This document shows, one piece after another, positions 13,101-23,952 of a stretch of DNA of 64,000 nt. A program made the position numbers and the translations under genes. Source of the stretch: Bugulina stolonifera (Eukaryota > Bryozoa > Gymnolaemata > Cheilostomatida > Bugulidae). A model generated the notes under the pieces. It saw only the letters and a list, made by a program, of their open reading frames with translations, made no database searches and was not told the DNA's origin. The stretch is from NCBI GenBank assembly GCA_935421135.1, contig OW285188.1, positions 17,895,233 to 17,959,232 of the forward strand. Direction: 5' to 3'. Within the stretch, counting starts at the first letter, position 1. The number at the start of each line of letters is the position of its first letter.

Positions 13101-14343
13101 TAGTGTTATCAGAAAACACTCTTCTCTATGGTTATACACACACAACATAATTGATGATGTCAATAAACAAACATTCCAACAATTCTTTTAGCAATTTTTA
13201 AATTCTCCAATCGTTTAGAATGTGTAATAATGCTGGTACTAAATCATGATAATTGGAAACTGAATAGTTGGAAGCAGAGTCGTTAGAACAAAGTACACAC
13301 TGACCAACTAACAGGATATATATGAGACCAAAGTATGAGCACACTAGTATCATTGGAAGAACCAGTATATCAAGGTAAGAATTACCAGTTTAGCAGAAAT
13401 TATTACTTTTATCGACTTCTACTTATAGAGTATTATTGTATATAATTCCATATTTTTCACTGTTCTTGGCATGGTAGGTGTGAAAGTGGAAAAATTTGAG
13501 AGTCTAGGTTCTTTAGAGCAATTTAACAAGGATCAGTTGCCTTATTTCATTTTTTTGCTAAGGCCTAAACATTAAAAATGTGTACAGTATCTTCCCTATG
13601 CTCCTTCCCCAATGCTTTCAGTTAATACGCAACATCCGAGAGATTAATATTTATATATATTTGAATAAATAGATAAATTTGTCACAGCATTGCGCCACTA
13701 ACCTGGATGTGATAATAAGAGTGCATCTCTAGCAATTTCTCCCTTCTGTTTGTTTCTGCATACCATGCACAACTTTAACTTAGGGTGCTCTGACAGGAGT
13801 CGTTCACAAAGTGCAAGACCAACTCCGCTGTTAAAGACATAGCCATGTAAAAACTTGGTTCACAAAACCAATGAAATACATGATAGGCCGACATGTATGC
13901 AGCAGAATATATTTAGTATTGGAGATAAAATTCAGAATCTCTATTAAAATGCAAAATTAAAGGAGAAATAAAATTATCAGATCATCAACCTGAAACGTTA
14001 GAATAAAATTCAACCGCAAGTTGACAAAAATTACTTTCAGATAGTTGTAGCACAGTGACAGGTTCTATGATCATCAACAACATACCTATCCACATTTGTG
14101 GAGGGATTGGGACCCAAACTAAGATTATTATTGTTTGAACAACACTAGACTAGATAATGTGTACTATACGTCAAGTCATAGTGAAAATGCATGTCAGATT
14201 TCTAACATTATTATCAATAATTGAGTATATATGAATGTTTATGTTTATTATAGATAGCAGAAAGCAGGTATTGTAAATGTACATCAAGGCATCTCTTCTT
14301 ACCTATTGGCTCCAGTTACCACAGCTGTCAAATAGTTTGCCAT
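1102..14343 (-). CDS. HSD17B7: 3-keto-steroid reductase / 17-beta-HSD type 7 (3'-partial)
   Basis: A short-chain dehydrogenase whose vertebrate relatives reduce 3-keto sterols in cholesterol synthesis at the ER. The minus-strand exons are 14343-14303, 13827-13703, 12388-12310, 12098-12003, 11640-11526, 3402-3287, 2816-2741, 1603-1499 and 1158-1102. All have GT-AG ends and phases that agree, giving 270 codons. Visible motifs are the NAD(P) loop TGANSGVG (residues 10-17), LNAG (91-94), catalytic Ser in WTSSR (170-174) and YASSK (195-199). The segment [10 protein letters not shown] near the end matches the HSD17B7-specific region that follows the Rossmann core. The human protein has 341 residues, so about 70 C-terminal residues must lie left of base 1, beyond the 23-bp array; I found no coding sequence for them in 680-1101. 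Start chosen at [11 protein letters not shown], directly before the nucleotide-binding strand. Intron 5 (3403-11525) contains a complete GPCR gene on the other strand. Family assignment rests on remembered human sequence. Confidence 0.9.
1821..2584. repeat. 12-bp minisatellite in HSD17B7 intron 7
   Basis: About 64 copies of a 12-bp unit, CTGACATACTAG, with point variants (CACACTAG, TTGACA, TGGCAT) concentrated in the left 400 bp and an almost uniform right half. Because the unit is a multiple of three without stops on the minus strand, it creates long meaningless open frames reading (SASM)n and (CQLV)n. It lies between exons at 2741-2816 and 1499-1603. Confidence 0.97.
3146..3313. repeat. 40-bp tandem repeat copying an exon end and splice donor
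   Basis: Four copies of a unit of about 40 bp; the leftmost has a small insertion. The copy nearest the exon (3274-3313) contains the last bases of HSD17B7 exon 6 and its GT donor at 3286-3285. The other three copies lie in the intron and each keep the same exon tail plus donor sequence (minus strand, ATCAGG|GTTTGT or a one-base variant). Confidence 0.9.
3486..3520. repeat. Short hairpin, TTGTC/GACAA family
   Basis: Arms 3486-3498 (AAGTTGTCTTCTC) and 3508-3520 (GAGAGGACAACTT) pair at 12 of 13 positions across a 9-base loop. Similar hairpins occur at 11439-11483, 19817-19858, 37105-37157 and 46104-46151. This one lies in HSD17B7 intron 5, just upstream of exon 6. Confidence 0.65.
4625..4760 (-). 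other. Degenerate coding-like stretch, unrecognised
   Basis: On the minus strand a protein-like frame runs through this stretch, ending [16 protein letters not shown]... and TIHSPPED before a TAA near 4620. A TGA interrupts it in the middle and no start or clear splice sites were found. The plus strand is also open (4638-4829). It could be a decayed domain exon or chance. It lies in HSD17B7 intron 5 and no family was recognised. Confidence 0.2.
5022..5268. repeat. 247-bp foldback element with perfect 77-bp arms
   Basis: Bases 5022-5098 are the exact reverse complement of 5192-5268 (77 of 77). The 93-bp centre is itself partly self-complementary: CACTCATCA pairs with TGATGAGTG, and TTACTATT with AATAGTAA. 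The whole element can therefore fold as one long hairpin. No clear target-site duplication or coding frame is visible. It is best described as a MITE-like or foldback element in HSD17B7 intron 5, and perfect arms suggest it is recent. Confidence 0.93.
5269..6429. other. Intronic AT-rich sequence, nothing recognised
   Basis: Part of HSD17B7 intron 5, upstream of the nested GPCR. Open frames at 5672-5962 (plus) and 6039-6227 (minus) have no recognisable domains or supporting splice structure. No RNA gene or repeat family was recognised apart from scattered TACATGTA octamers. Confidence 0.4.
6438..6704 (+). other. Candidate 5' exons upstream of the GPCR, uncertain
   Basis: An ATG with open sequence reading [11 protein letters not shown] ends at a good donor (GAG|GTATGT) near 6470. 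A second open block at about 6589-6703, rich in Lys, Arg and Glu, ends at a possible donor AG|GTAAAC. The frame entering the GPCR's first proposed exon meets a TAG at about 6690, so these blocks cannot simply be added to the receptor. They may be 5' UTR exons, an upstream ORF or a separate small gene. Confidence 0.2.
6753..10233 (+). CDS. Class A (rhodopsin-like) GPCR, MECA-like
   Basis: A seven-transmembrane receptor of 437 residues in four exons: 6753-6874, 7456-7726, 8492-8734 and 9556-10233, with consistent phases and GT-AG ends. The extracellular N-tail has two sequons (NET at about 19, NMS at about 27). TM1 carries N65 (TNG), TM2 LSLCCAD (D93) and TM3 C125. TM3 ends in DHY (151-153) instead of DRY. 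TM4 holds a Trp in IIFWLL. TM6 reads LWLPSC without the usual Cys before Trp. TM7 ends in DPIIYALR (327-331). DPIIYALR and the spacing recall the melanocortin/adenosine group, but the ligand cannot be inferred. The C-tail is about 90 residues, Ser/Thr-rich. Exon 1 is the least certain: exon 2 has no in-frame ATG before TM1, and 6753-6874 joins in phase. The gene lies wholly inside intron 5 of the opposite-strand HSD17B7-like gene. Confidence 0.88.
10234..11525. other. GPCR 3' flank / rest of HSD17B7 intron 5
   Basis: AT-rich sequence that should hold the receptor's 3' UTR. It has several TACATGTA octamers (for example 11049-11056 and 11302-11309) and a short hairpin at 11439-11483. No other coding sequence was recognised. 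Confidence 0.5.
11439..11483. repeat. Short hairpin, TTGTC/GACAA family
   Basis: GTGGGGTTGTCC (11439-11450) pairs with GGACAACTCCAC (11472-11483) at 11 of 12 positions, and the left arm is followed by TCTCC as in the other members. It lies about 45 bp downstream of HSD17B7 exon 5 in the direction of transcription. Confidence 0.55.
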
Positions 14344-16317
14344 GTTTCGCTACTTAAGATTGTTTAAACTTCGGTCTACAATTCAATAATAATATTAAAA
14401 TATGCAATGAAAACCTATTGTTATAACAGTCACTATAGAAATACCAAGGAATCATGTCGTCCTGATTCATGAAGACATAAGTCTTACTCCACAATTAAAG
14501 TTTTAACTACTTACCAATCCAAAATAATCAATTGAAATCATAGACAAATCTCAATAAAATATGAACGTATTTATATCATTGACATAATTCATCAAAGACA
14601 ATTTTAATCACATAATATTATGATAAATGGCACGAGGCAATCTAGGTGCAACTGAGAAAAACGTAGAGGGGAACTGCCCATGGTTTACTGAAAACACATA
14701 GGCCTATAATGTGGGCAGTTTTCATTACAACATTAATAAGTGGCAGTTATACCCGCTACCCATGGCTCTAGCATATTTTCCTATAGGTTCTCCTAACTAA
14801 CTGCACTTACTTAAGGCAGGGAACTCACAAGAGCGTTTGCAGGTGAATTGGGCCCTGGTGCTACACTCAGGTTCAAACACTCCCAAACCACTCGAGCTGT
14901 ATCAACAGAAGTATTGAAGCACTTCCCTCACCAATGATAGGTTGGCAAACAAATTTAGTAAACGCCAACATGGGGTTTGTGACGCAGTGAATAACATCTA
15001 AAATATGATTTGCTAACTTTCACATTGCACTGCTCTATTTAGTCGCCCAATATGTTTATTAAGGATATAGCCCTTGACACTAATAGCCAATAAAAGTCTC
15101 TCGCATGTATTGGTCTTTACTTACAGTTAGTTCCCTTTAATCTTTCTATTAAGTAAAAACTAAAAAATATATCATTGATCATAGTCATAGTCAAAGCATA
15201 CTTGCCAAGGAGCAAGAGCAAAAAGTCTGGCCCCTTCTGCTTAAAATCCCTGGACAAGTACAAGAATCCCTGAACATATATGTTGCTTGAATGTACATTA
15301 TTTGAATAAAAATTATCCATCAAAAGTATCAAATTATTTAATACATTTTAGTACTAATTAGATTAGTGACTTTTAAATTATTTCCTTCAAAGCAAGTGAA
15401 TTATATTTCATTGCATATTTTGCCTTATGAGGTTTGGTAACATTTTGTTCTAGATAAAAAATCAGGGTGGCTGAAAAATGAGTCGGGACAGCCACAGAAA
15501 CCAGGGAATGCCCTGACAAAATCTGGACATTACTTCTTCTGGGCAAGTATGAGTGAGAAATGTGCACATGATTTTAGTTTTAATTGCACTTAAATATTCT
15601 ACTTCAAGTTTTCATGATTGGGGATGATATACATTCACTTTTAGATTTTTTTCATTCAAAAAATCTTATTCTATTTAAATTTCAATATGTTAATGGCAAT
15701 AATGTGTATACTATATCTATATATATGTATATGTGTTATAATATAATTGTATCGTTGAAGATTTCTTATGTTATGTTGTTAGACCTAGAGCAAGCTCAGC
15801 TGGGAAGTTTAAAAGTGCTCTTTAAAACTGGGAATTTCTCTGTGAAGCCTAAAGACTTGACAGGTATACCAACCACTAAACTGATAGGCTTCGCTTGCAA
15901 ACTTGAGCTGAATTTAATTTATTCTGGAAAGCTCCCTTTGGAGCAAAGTGAAAATACCATCAAACCGAAACTGAAAATGAAAATACATTGATAAATTTTA
16001 CTTGCTTTGATTAGCCGAAATTATATACACGATCGTAGCGAACTTTGGAACTTGGAGAGATCATGCATTTTCACTAAACTGATGACTTTTTCCGCAAATA
16101 TAATCGGTGTTAATCGTATATCTACGAAATAGTTAAGGACATAATGATAAGACTTTCTAGAGTTTCAAGTTTGGCAACTGATTGAACATTTCCGTTTATA
16201 TTTTCTGAAGTTCTATGGTTACCATTATTGATTCCAAGCTTGCTCTCGCTGATTTAGCTTTGAATACAAATTTCAGAAGACAAAGACAACACTATTAGAT
16301 TTTCCCCAAGAGCTATT
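14344..16317. other. Divergent intergenic region
   Basis: Separates the HSD17B7 start (minus) from the small Cys-rich gene (plus), so it should hold both promoters. Open frames at 15117-15332 and 15373-15567 (minus) and 15584-15991 (plus) show no recognised domain, no convincing splice sites and low-complexity composition. No RNA gene was seen. Confidence 0.4.
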
Positions 16318-18815
16318 ATGTGTTATGAAACAAAGTGTAAAACTTGTGGCAAGAAAACTTGGGCTGGTAATTTTCTACTATTATCTATTATAATTAATTA
16401 TTATACAATAATAATAATAATTATAATAATATAAATATAATAATAATAATTATTATTATTATTATAGTTCTATAATAATAATAATTATCTGTAATGTTGA
16501 TTTCTTCAGCTCTGCAGCTGGTGTGAATTGGTGTCTGGTTAGAACCCCTAACCTGAGACATCCAACACTTTCCTCAGTATAGTTGCCGTTCCTAGTAGAG
16601 CAGAAAATTGAATCCTGTCTACTTCCTTCCGCTGTATATCAATCATCCCCAGATATTCTTCTAACTTCACCACTGCTCCAAGTGCTCCTACGACAACAGG
16701 GATCACATTTACAGATGTTTCCCAAAGTCTCTGTAACTCTCTCGCCAAATCTTGATATTTCTCAACTTTTTCTCTTTCCTTCTCTTCTACTCTAGCATCC
16801 CTAGGCACTGCGATGTCAATAATCCACGTGTGGTCCATATCCTTGTCTTTCACGACGATGTCTGGTCTGAAAGACAAGGATATGGACCACACGTGGATTA
16901 TTATTATTATTATTATAGTTCTATAATTGAATACTTTTATTTTCATTGTATAATAATTATTGTTATAAATGATATTAATATAAATAATCATAATGGTAGT
17001 AGTTTGTGCTAATAGTAAAGCTAGACTTTCAAAAAGCTTTTGATAAGGTACCACTACCACACAAACTGCTCATGAAGAAGATGAGAAGCATCCCGAACAT
17101 TGGTAGAAAGTGTGTGCAAGATTTTATTCAAATGTGCTAAGTGTTCAGAGTCTTTAGTTCTACTAACAAACAACCTTAAGAGAAAACAACTTAAAAACAA
17201 TCTATAACAATTTTTCTGATCACGTGACTATAATAACAAATACACCAAGTTTTTTACGCACCTACATGTGGTTCCTATTGTTATTATAGATTATAGTCAA
17301 GTGATTGGAAAAATTGCTATCGATTGTTTTTAAAAACAATTGATAGCAATTTAAGTTGTTTATTCGTGGTAATTCTAATCATGACTAATCATTTCTTAAC
17401 TTATTAGTGGTAACAAGTGTTTTAACTTATTATTAACGTTTTATTGTTTCACTTTACTCAAAGGTAAGCTTGTATCTTGCATCAATGTACATATTATCGA
17501 CTACAATACAGTTCACTACTTAGGGAAATCCTAGAATTAATTTGAACTGAGGTATTTCTCAATAATGATTTTTAGAGCTAATAGAAACTGAACTCAACAC
17601 TATGTAGAACAGATTTGTAAAGATTATAAATTAAACAAATTATTTAGAATTCGTTTAGTTCAAAATGGATAATCTGAAGTTTATTTGCTTTTCAATCCTT
17701 ATCTTTTGTGCAGTGCAAGGCTAATAGGCTAGTATTAGTATAGAAGTGCTTGCAAATAAGCTTCCATGCTAAGGCAATGTTGACATAACAACATTGCATA
17801 ATATGTATATGATTCCTATGTATTGTAACTAGCTTACTTACAATACATTACATAATGTATACCAAACCCTTCTAATAATAATATGGCTTTAATTTCTAAC
17901 ATTCAGAATCTGAAATTTAGATTTCCTTACATATGAAATAATTGTATACTATACTATACTAATTGGTACTATTCTGTTGATACTACTATTCATGTTTAAT
18001 ATGATATATCAACCCAGTAGATCCTATAATGCTCAGTTGCACTTGGCAAATATTTTATTTTTTTCTTTGAAAATTTGTGATGGGTGTCTAGTATCAACTT
18101 ATAATTCTGGTATGTCCTTTATTTTATATATTTTTTGGAATCAGTCTATTATAGGAGTACTAGCTTCTCAGCCTTATGGGTAAGTGAGGATAACTCTTAA
18201 AGATGCATGGTAATCTGAAAACTTTTGAAATTATTATAAAATTCAGTGAACGCTACTACAAGAAATTAATTTGTAATAAAATTAGTCTTCTGAACTACTT
18301 TTTAACAATGTGTGTCCACCAGTCTAGTATCAAAATAGGTGATTAAGCTGACCCAAAAACTTGTATGTAGGTATATCATATACGTATCTACATAATTATA
18401 GTGTATGCCTATTGGTTGAGCTTGCATGATTTCTACTGGTTAGTGTGTACATTTTCTACGCTCAACACTCGCATTCTTTTTCTGAGTCACACATGCTCCA
18501 GTTGTCCTAGTACCGTTAACTAATTACTAATTTTCACAAAAAATCATGTCGGCAGCCATTGCAAGTATGTCCCTCGTACACAGGGCAGAGTATCAGTAGA
18601 GCTAATGTACGATTCATTCTTGCAGTGTAAAATGTAGCCATATTTGTTAAGAATTCGAACTGTCAATTTTAACTAGCAGTTAATAATCGGTGAGTAGGTT
18701 TATAACTACACTCTTCCTGTGTATGTATGGGTTTGCAGGTTGTGGGTTGCATTCCAAGTCTGTGATGGATAAAATACCTGTAGAAGAGCAATGCACATGT
18801 CAGAAATCATCGTAG
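16318..18815 (+). CDS. Tiny Cys-rich (CxxCGK...W..CG.H) protein
   Basis: Two exons, 16318-16366 and 18739-18815, join in phase (G|GT) to give 41 residues. The protein starts MCYETKCKTCGKKTW, continues AGCGLHSKSV and ends CTCQKSS. The six cysteines (CxxxxC, CxxC, one in CG.H, CTC) suggest a small metal-binding fold. Very short proteins of the pattern MC...C..CGK.TW.GCG.H recur as hypothetical proteins in fungi, plants and other eukaryotes; as I remember them they are around 45-60 residues and of unknown function. Start chosen at the ATG directly before the motif, as in those relatives. The 2.37-kb intron contains a retrotransposon fragment and an imperfect foldback. The stop codon TAG is followed at once by GTAATT, so a longer spliced isoform is possible. 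No transcript evidence was available. Confidence 0.6.
16386..16480. repeat. (AAT/ATT)n low-complexity block
   Basis: An irregular trinucleotide microsatellite, largely self-complementary, directly left of the retrotransposon fragment. It includes ATTATAGTTCTATAAT (about 16461-16475), which recurs on the far side of the insertion. Confidence 0.8.
16548..16900 (-). mobile_element. Non-LTR retrotransposon fragment (C-terminal ORF end)
   Basis: The minus strand 16871-16548 encodes about 107 residues, beginning RPDIVVKDKDMDHTWIID, with KEREKVEKYQDLARELQRLW and VVVGALGAVVKLEEYLG in the middle and LLGTATILRKVLD near the end. This is the conserved tail found after the reverse transcriptase domain of many animal non-LTR elements. 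The fragment is 5'-truncated and carries an inverted 33-bp copy of its own sequence (16820-16852 against 16868-16900). It is flanked by near-identical (ATT)n-ATAGTTCTATAAT sequences at 16449-16477 and 16898-16926. It sits in the intron of the Cys-rich gene and is not expected to be active. Confidence 0.85.
17185..17360. repeat. Imperfect foldback (old MITE-like element)
   Basis: The left arm 17185-17239 and right arm 17279-17360 are complementary over about 50 bp, with one 7-bp and one 20-bp interruption in the right arm. The shared cores are AACAACTTAAAAACAAT, CAATTTTTC and CTATAATAACAA. It lies in the Cys-rich gene intron and has no coding content. Confidence 0.7.
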
Positions 18816-20674
18816 GTAATTACTCACTATCTTCTAAAATATTTGCTATAATCTAATCATTGCTCACCATAAACTGTAAAGATTTGTAGATGATTTTGCT
18901 AGTTTTGTTATTCTGAATTCATGTTCATAACTTGTAAATATTACAAATCCTAAATTCAGTTACAAAAATACTGTTGGACTGACTTGTGATGTACCAATTT
19001 TGTCTAAATTTCTTTCAGAGGCTGCTCTCTCTTATAGGAAACGGTTATCAGGTGATATACTCTATTAAATCATATCAATTCTAATCTATTAATACTCAAT
19101 TAAAAGTAGAATTTGTGTAATTTTATTCTCAATAACTCTATGTTCATTTTTGTCTAATAACTGGAATGAATGCTAGTGACAGATAGCTAGTACATGATCA
19201 TCATTTTATCATCTCGGTTTTCATTTATTTTCGATAATTTTGATCATCAGTTTTAGTGTGATATCTTTTCTAATTTCATGGTTGTGATAGGATACTTATA
19301 AGCTTCTGCGAGAACTCAACACGTGTGTGTGTGATACTTGCCTGTTGTTTTTCCATTCCTAACTAATAAATTATTTATCAAAATTTCTTTTAGACATTTT
19401 ATGTTGCATGTAGAGAAACATTGCTGATAGCCTAGATCTGTTGACATTGACATTTATAATATACCTGAATTTCTATGAGAATTGACATGTAGAAGTACTA
19501 TAAAATAGTAACAAGCATAGTAGGTAGTAATTGAATGCACATCATTATATTTAGTAGACTGGTAACATCTTGGCAAATTATGTTAATTATATTTATTATG
19601 ACTGTATTGAATATTTAATCTTTGTGTAATATCTGTTATTCTTGTAGTATAACCCCTACTGAAATATCCTTATATATCCCACAAGGAAAATTTATGGGTG
19701 CTCATGAGTAGGATGCCTTAGCAGTTTAAAAAATGCATGCAAGTCTAAGGCTCATTGTTGCAGTCAATATTTTCAATTTTGTGTAAGTGAACGTTATATC
19801 ACATAAATACGATATTGAAAGTTGTCCCCTCTCTATAGGAAGAGAGAGGACAACTTTCTATTGAGGTAACAGGCCAACCGGAATTTGTATATATGTGCAC
19901 GTTCATTGTGTTCCAATGTATGATAATGATAACTATACTATAATTATTATTGCTATAATTAACACAATCTTTGCTAGCTAATAAAGTGCCTCATTCAGTG
20001 CTAAAGATCTGTATGTCAAGGCATCAAAATATGTCTCTTCAGTGATGCTCTTGAGCACATCAAATTTAGAACATTTTGAGGCGATTCTTGGCAGGAATTG
20101 TACCTACATATTATAAGCTACTAGAAGAAAATAGGTAAAAGTTGAGCTTTGCCCAACCCATGCATAAGTTAGAACATATTAGCTTGAAGTCAGCCTGTCT
20201 TATCTTGGTTATCTGGCAATAATGATGGTAAAATTTTGTCAGATTTTTAAAGTTGTAAATGTTACAGTTATCTTCTCAAAACTGCATACTACTAGAATAT
20301 ACATTAAATCGTTGTGCTTATGTATATGGGATTTAAATAACCACAGTGATACTTTCAAATTTCCAAGTAAACATATTATAGGGAAGTCTTCTCTGGAATA
20401 CACATACAGTTGCATGAAATATGATTGTATTAATGTCATTAAGTGAAGACAAATTAGCATGAAACTACTACAATAGTGTTAATCAAAGAACTGAAAACAA
20501 TCTGTTAATTTATTAATTTTATTATATATATTGCAGAGATAGGAGAAAAATATTAACAATAAATAATTCTCAAAAAGGTGTATAAATCTGGAATGTAAAG
20601 TTTTCTCCCTTGCATAGAGATTTCCCCAAAATGCCTACATGTATAAATATATTATGTAATATACAGGGTTATGT
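18816..20674. other. Intergenic, nothing coding recognised
   Basis: Lies between the Cys-rich gene and the 3' end of the minus-strand glycosyltransferase. Frames at 20222-20446 and 20239-20460 overlap on opposite strands and look like chance. The only clear structure is the short hairpin at 19817-19858. Confidence 0.45.
19817..19858. repeat. Short hairpin, TTGTC/GACAA family (best copy)
   Basis: GAAAGTTGTCCCCTCTCT (19817-19834) pairs with AGAGAGAGGACAACTTTC (19841-19858) at 17 of 18 positions across a 6-base loop. This is the cleanest member of the dispersed hairpin set. Confidence 0.75.
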
Positions 20675-23257
20675 TTATGTCAGCTGATGTTTACCTCTCC
20701 TTAGTTCACCTATATCATCCTTAAGTGCTATATAACCCAACTGAGTGTGTGACCCTTCACTGAATGTCTTTGACTTGATACAGGCTCTATAATGCTCATC
20801 GGATAGAGCTTTGTCACATTGTTTATGATGCCAGAGATGAAATATGTGTGGATCAGGTGCTCTAACCACACTAATATTTGATTGGACGAATGATCTAAAT
20901 AGTAACACATCTTCTTCTCCCCACTCTTTCAAATCAAGTTTAAATCCACTACTTTTCAGGTAGTCAGACCTATTCAAGAACAATAACAGCACAGTGCAGC
21001 AACACTAACAGTACAGTAAGAGCACAGTGCAGCAACACTAGTAGTACAGTAACAGCACAGTGCAGCAACACTAATAGTACAGTAACAGCACAGTGCAGCA
21101 ACACTAACAGTACAGCAACAGCACAGTGTAGCAACACTAATAATACATTAAAAGTTGAGTAACACAAGAATTCTGTGAGCTAGTGTGGAAGATTAGTAGA
21201 GATTATACTAGAGTAACAGATTTAGAACATACAATGTACATAATGATTGTAGAATAGTGTATGGAACCACCATTCTCTAACATTTGAAGTATTGACTTGA
21301 CTGTATAGACAATGGAGTACATGAATGAGTATCAGGGTATTCTATAAACAAACACAATTGGTTTAGATAATAATGGAGCACTGTGAATCAATCTCCTGAC
21401 AGTTGTGCAGGTCTTGTGTGTCACAAGCTGTGCATATGCAAGTCCTGTACTTCAAAGTAAAATGGCCAACTAAAACATACCTGTACAAGCAAACCATTCC
21501 AAACCCAAAATGCCTCCAAAAGCCATGATTTGAAGTTATTTTCATTTGATCTTTTAACTTGGAAAACCTTTGGTTGAAATAGAGCTCTATCACCTAAAAT
21601 GTCACAATATTGAATAGCATTGATGTGTAGGCCTACATATTGCAGGGATCAAACCATTACATACAGCGAGTTTCCATAATTCATAGTGCTGGGCGGTTTT
21701 GATTTGCACTTGCCTTCAGTATTTTGCTGATTTTTCAAAAAAGTTGAATGATACCGAAGTTGTCTTTTACCCCTCGGTTTTATTCGTTTTCTTAATTTAA
21801 AAAACATTGAATAAATAATATTCATGCTCAATTTTGGGAGTTGTCACACAATGGTGGCCATTTTTTATTTTATCGTAATTACTAAATATTACAAATTAGA
21901 ACTGGGTGACAAAACATTTCAAAAAAAAAGTGACTACCTACCTTGGGGTTATACAAGCTGAATACTATAGGATAGTAAACTCTTGACTCCCGTTGAGGAT
22001 ATGTTAAACACCTCTCTGTGAATTCTTCTGTAAATACGATATCTACATCACACAGAAAGAGAAGCGGGTCAGCCTTACTCTTCCATGATCTTATACCAAC
22101 ATCTAAAGCATACCCCCGAGAGAAGTTTCTGTTCCTGACATGCTCTATATGATACGATCGGTATTTGTGTTTCGCCGTAAATGATTGGAAAACGCTTGTT
22201 AAATCACTGAGAGATTCTCCAAAATAAACAATGGTCAAAAATACTCTGTACCTCATTTTAACTAACAGGTGTTCAAAGTTAGTCAAGAATATCAGGAGAG
22301 AATCAGTTCTCCCTGAGAGTGGTATGATAATGTTAAACTTCTCTCTACTTGATACTGACACAGATTCACTCTTAACGGCTACAACAGGCGCTTCGGGTCG
22401 GAAGAGAGTCACTCTTTCTCTCTCATTTTCATCGTTTACAAAGTTCAACTCATAATGTGTGCCGATTGTCTGTGAGCTGTGATATATTCCTTCTGTGAAG
22501 TGATCCCGTCGCCATTTAGAAGCATTTACATACAGGATTGCCTCATCCACCACTTCATCTATATATATCTATAAAAGAAATCAATCAAAATAAAGTTATT
22601 TCACGTAGGTCTTTGTACTACTATTATAGGCTACTGTAAAAAACACAAATCACTTGCAACTCGTTGATCACACTTCGTCCAAATGGTGAATACAAATAGA
22701 GCTATAATGCATTATATAAATTCTTTAGGATTTAAATTAACCATTTAATAAAATGATGTAGAGTGAATTTGTTTTACCCTTTGCAAGCCATTTAGTTTAT
22801 CTCGAGCCTCATTCATACCATAAGCAGCATTTACTTGATACTGATACCACATGTCAAACCTCGTGAATATTGGTGCATGGCTTTCACTAGTATAACTCCT
22901 TCCTTTGATAGCATCAGTTTGGAACAACTTATCCGAAAATTTCATCTCTTGCAAGCATTTTTTCTTCAATTTTGAAGATTGGATATTGATTGTAGGATTC
23001 CCTTTATTAGACAGGCGATATTGTAATTCACGTATCTGATCCTTAAGTACTTCTATCTCATCTGTGTGCTGTTTTAACATAGTTTCGATCCTATAACTGC
23101 CATCAGTTTCTGAGTGACAACCATGATCTGCTACTTTTGCCGCAGAGTTTAATGCTATATAGTCCAAACTTAATGTCAACTGTAATATAAACAGCATAAA
23201 TATGCTGAATATGACAACTGTCGCTATCAATGCCCTTCGTATAGTGCATCTTGTCAT
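20675..23257 (-). CDS. CSGALNACT: Chondroitin sulfate N-acetylgalactosaminyltransferase
   Basis: A type II Golgi glycosyltransferase whose family adds GalNAc from UDP-GalNAc to glucuronate when chondroitin chains start or lengthen. Four minus-strand exons (23257-22778, 22568-21942, 21593-21481, 20969-20675) give 504 residues; the human paralogues are a little over 530. Residues 1-8 are cytosolic, about 9-31 a membrane anchor, and about 60-90 a coiled-coil stem. The catalytic part includes IIIPLSGRTDS (240-250), TIVYFGES (272-279), FSRGYALDVG (309-318), the metal-binding DVD (334-336), GFWRHFGFGM, KEWGEEDV (421-428) and HLWHHKQC. All introns are GT-AG with matching phase. Which vertebrate paralogue is closest cannot be judged by eye. 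Intron 3 contains a 33-bp tandem repeat next to the exon 4 acceptor. Confidence 0.93.
20984..21147. repeat. 33-bp minisatellite in glycosyltransferase intron
   Basis: About five copies of a 33-bp unit containing CAGTGCAGCAACACTA, beginning some 15 bp upstream of the exon 4 acceptor (minus strand). It produces an open frame of VLLVLLHCA repeats that is an artefact. Confidence 0.93.
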
Positions 23258-23683
23258 GATAAATTCACTTGACGCTCAAACATTGCTTTGTTCATAGAAC
23301 TCAGGTCCGTATAACCTACAAGCATATAATATGAACACCGATATAAATGGCTAAGTTTGCATAGATGTAGACTCTAACCAATTTTTTGTAAGTTGCTCTT
23401 TTTATAGTTCCACAAATATAGAGGATTAGAGAAGACGTCTTAAACCTAAAATATGGCTTCGACAGACAGACAGAAGACAAAACTATAGTAATTCCAAAGG
23501 GCCAACTCAGTAGTTGAATATCATGCCACCTTTAATTATTTACTTTTTAACAATTCATATTAAAATAGGTGTGCTTAATGGGGAGGGGAACATGCAGCTA
23601 CTTCAGCCACCTGTGGCCTTCTGCCATTCTAGATATTACAATTAGATATTATGGGACCACCACATGAGAAATTAGGAAGCCAA

Positions 23684-23752
23684 GCTGGTGTAGAAGTTAA
23701 TGCGTCTGTCCACTGCGCTAGACGACTGGCTCAAACCCCAGTCAGGGATGGA
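23684..23752 (+). repeat. tRNA-like SINE trace
   Basis: Contains a B-box-like GGCTCAAACCC inside a 6-bp stem (GACTGG/CCAGTC) resembling a T arm. Upstream are a rough A-box-like block and a CGTCT/AGACG stem whose loop is too long for a real anticodon arm. It resembles a tRNA-derived SINE head or an old tRNA pseudogene rather than a working tRNA gene. Confidence 0.4.
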
Positions 23753-23952
23753 CTATTTCTTCACACGTGGAACCAGCTACCTGGCTGATTATTAGCAATT
23801 TTTCTTGTAAAAAATATCACATGAACGTAAATTGAGCCTACAGTATACGTCTACTAGGCTCTCGTCTGTATCTGATTGTTGTTGCAGTTTTGCTGGACAA
23901 GTTAATCATAGGAGGTCCTCAGTCCAAGCTACTGTTTTACATTGATCATCTG

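Noticed and set aside
15584..15991. 135-residue plus-strand ORF as a gene
   Set aside because: Low-complexity and AT-driven in its first half, with no recognisable domain or flanking exon; kept only as a note in the intergenic entry.
20970..21167. ORF of VLLVLLHCA repeats resembling a membrane protein
   Set aside because: Arises from a 33-bp intronic minisatellite of the glycosyltransferase gene.
23684..23752. Functional tRNA gene
   Set aside because: The B box and T stem are fair, but the anticodon loop is too long and the acceptor stem does not pair.
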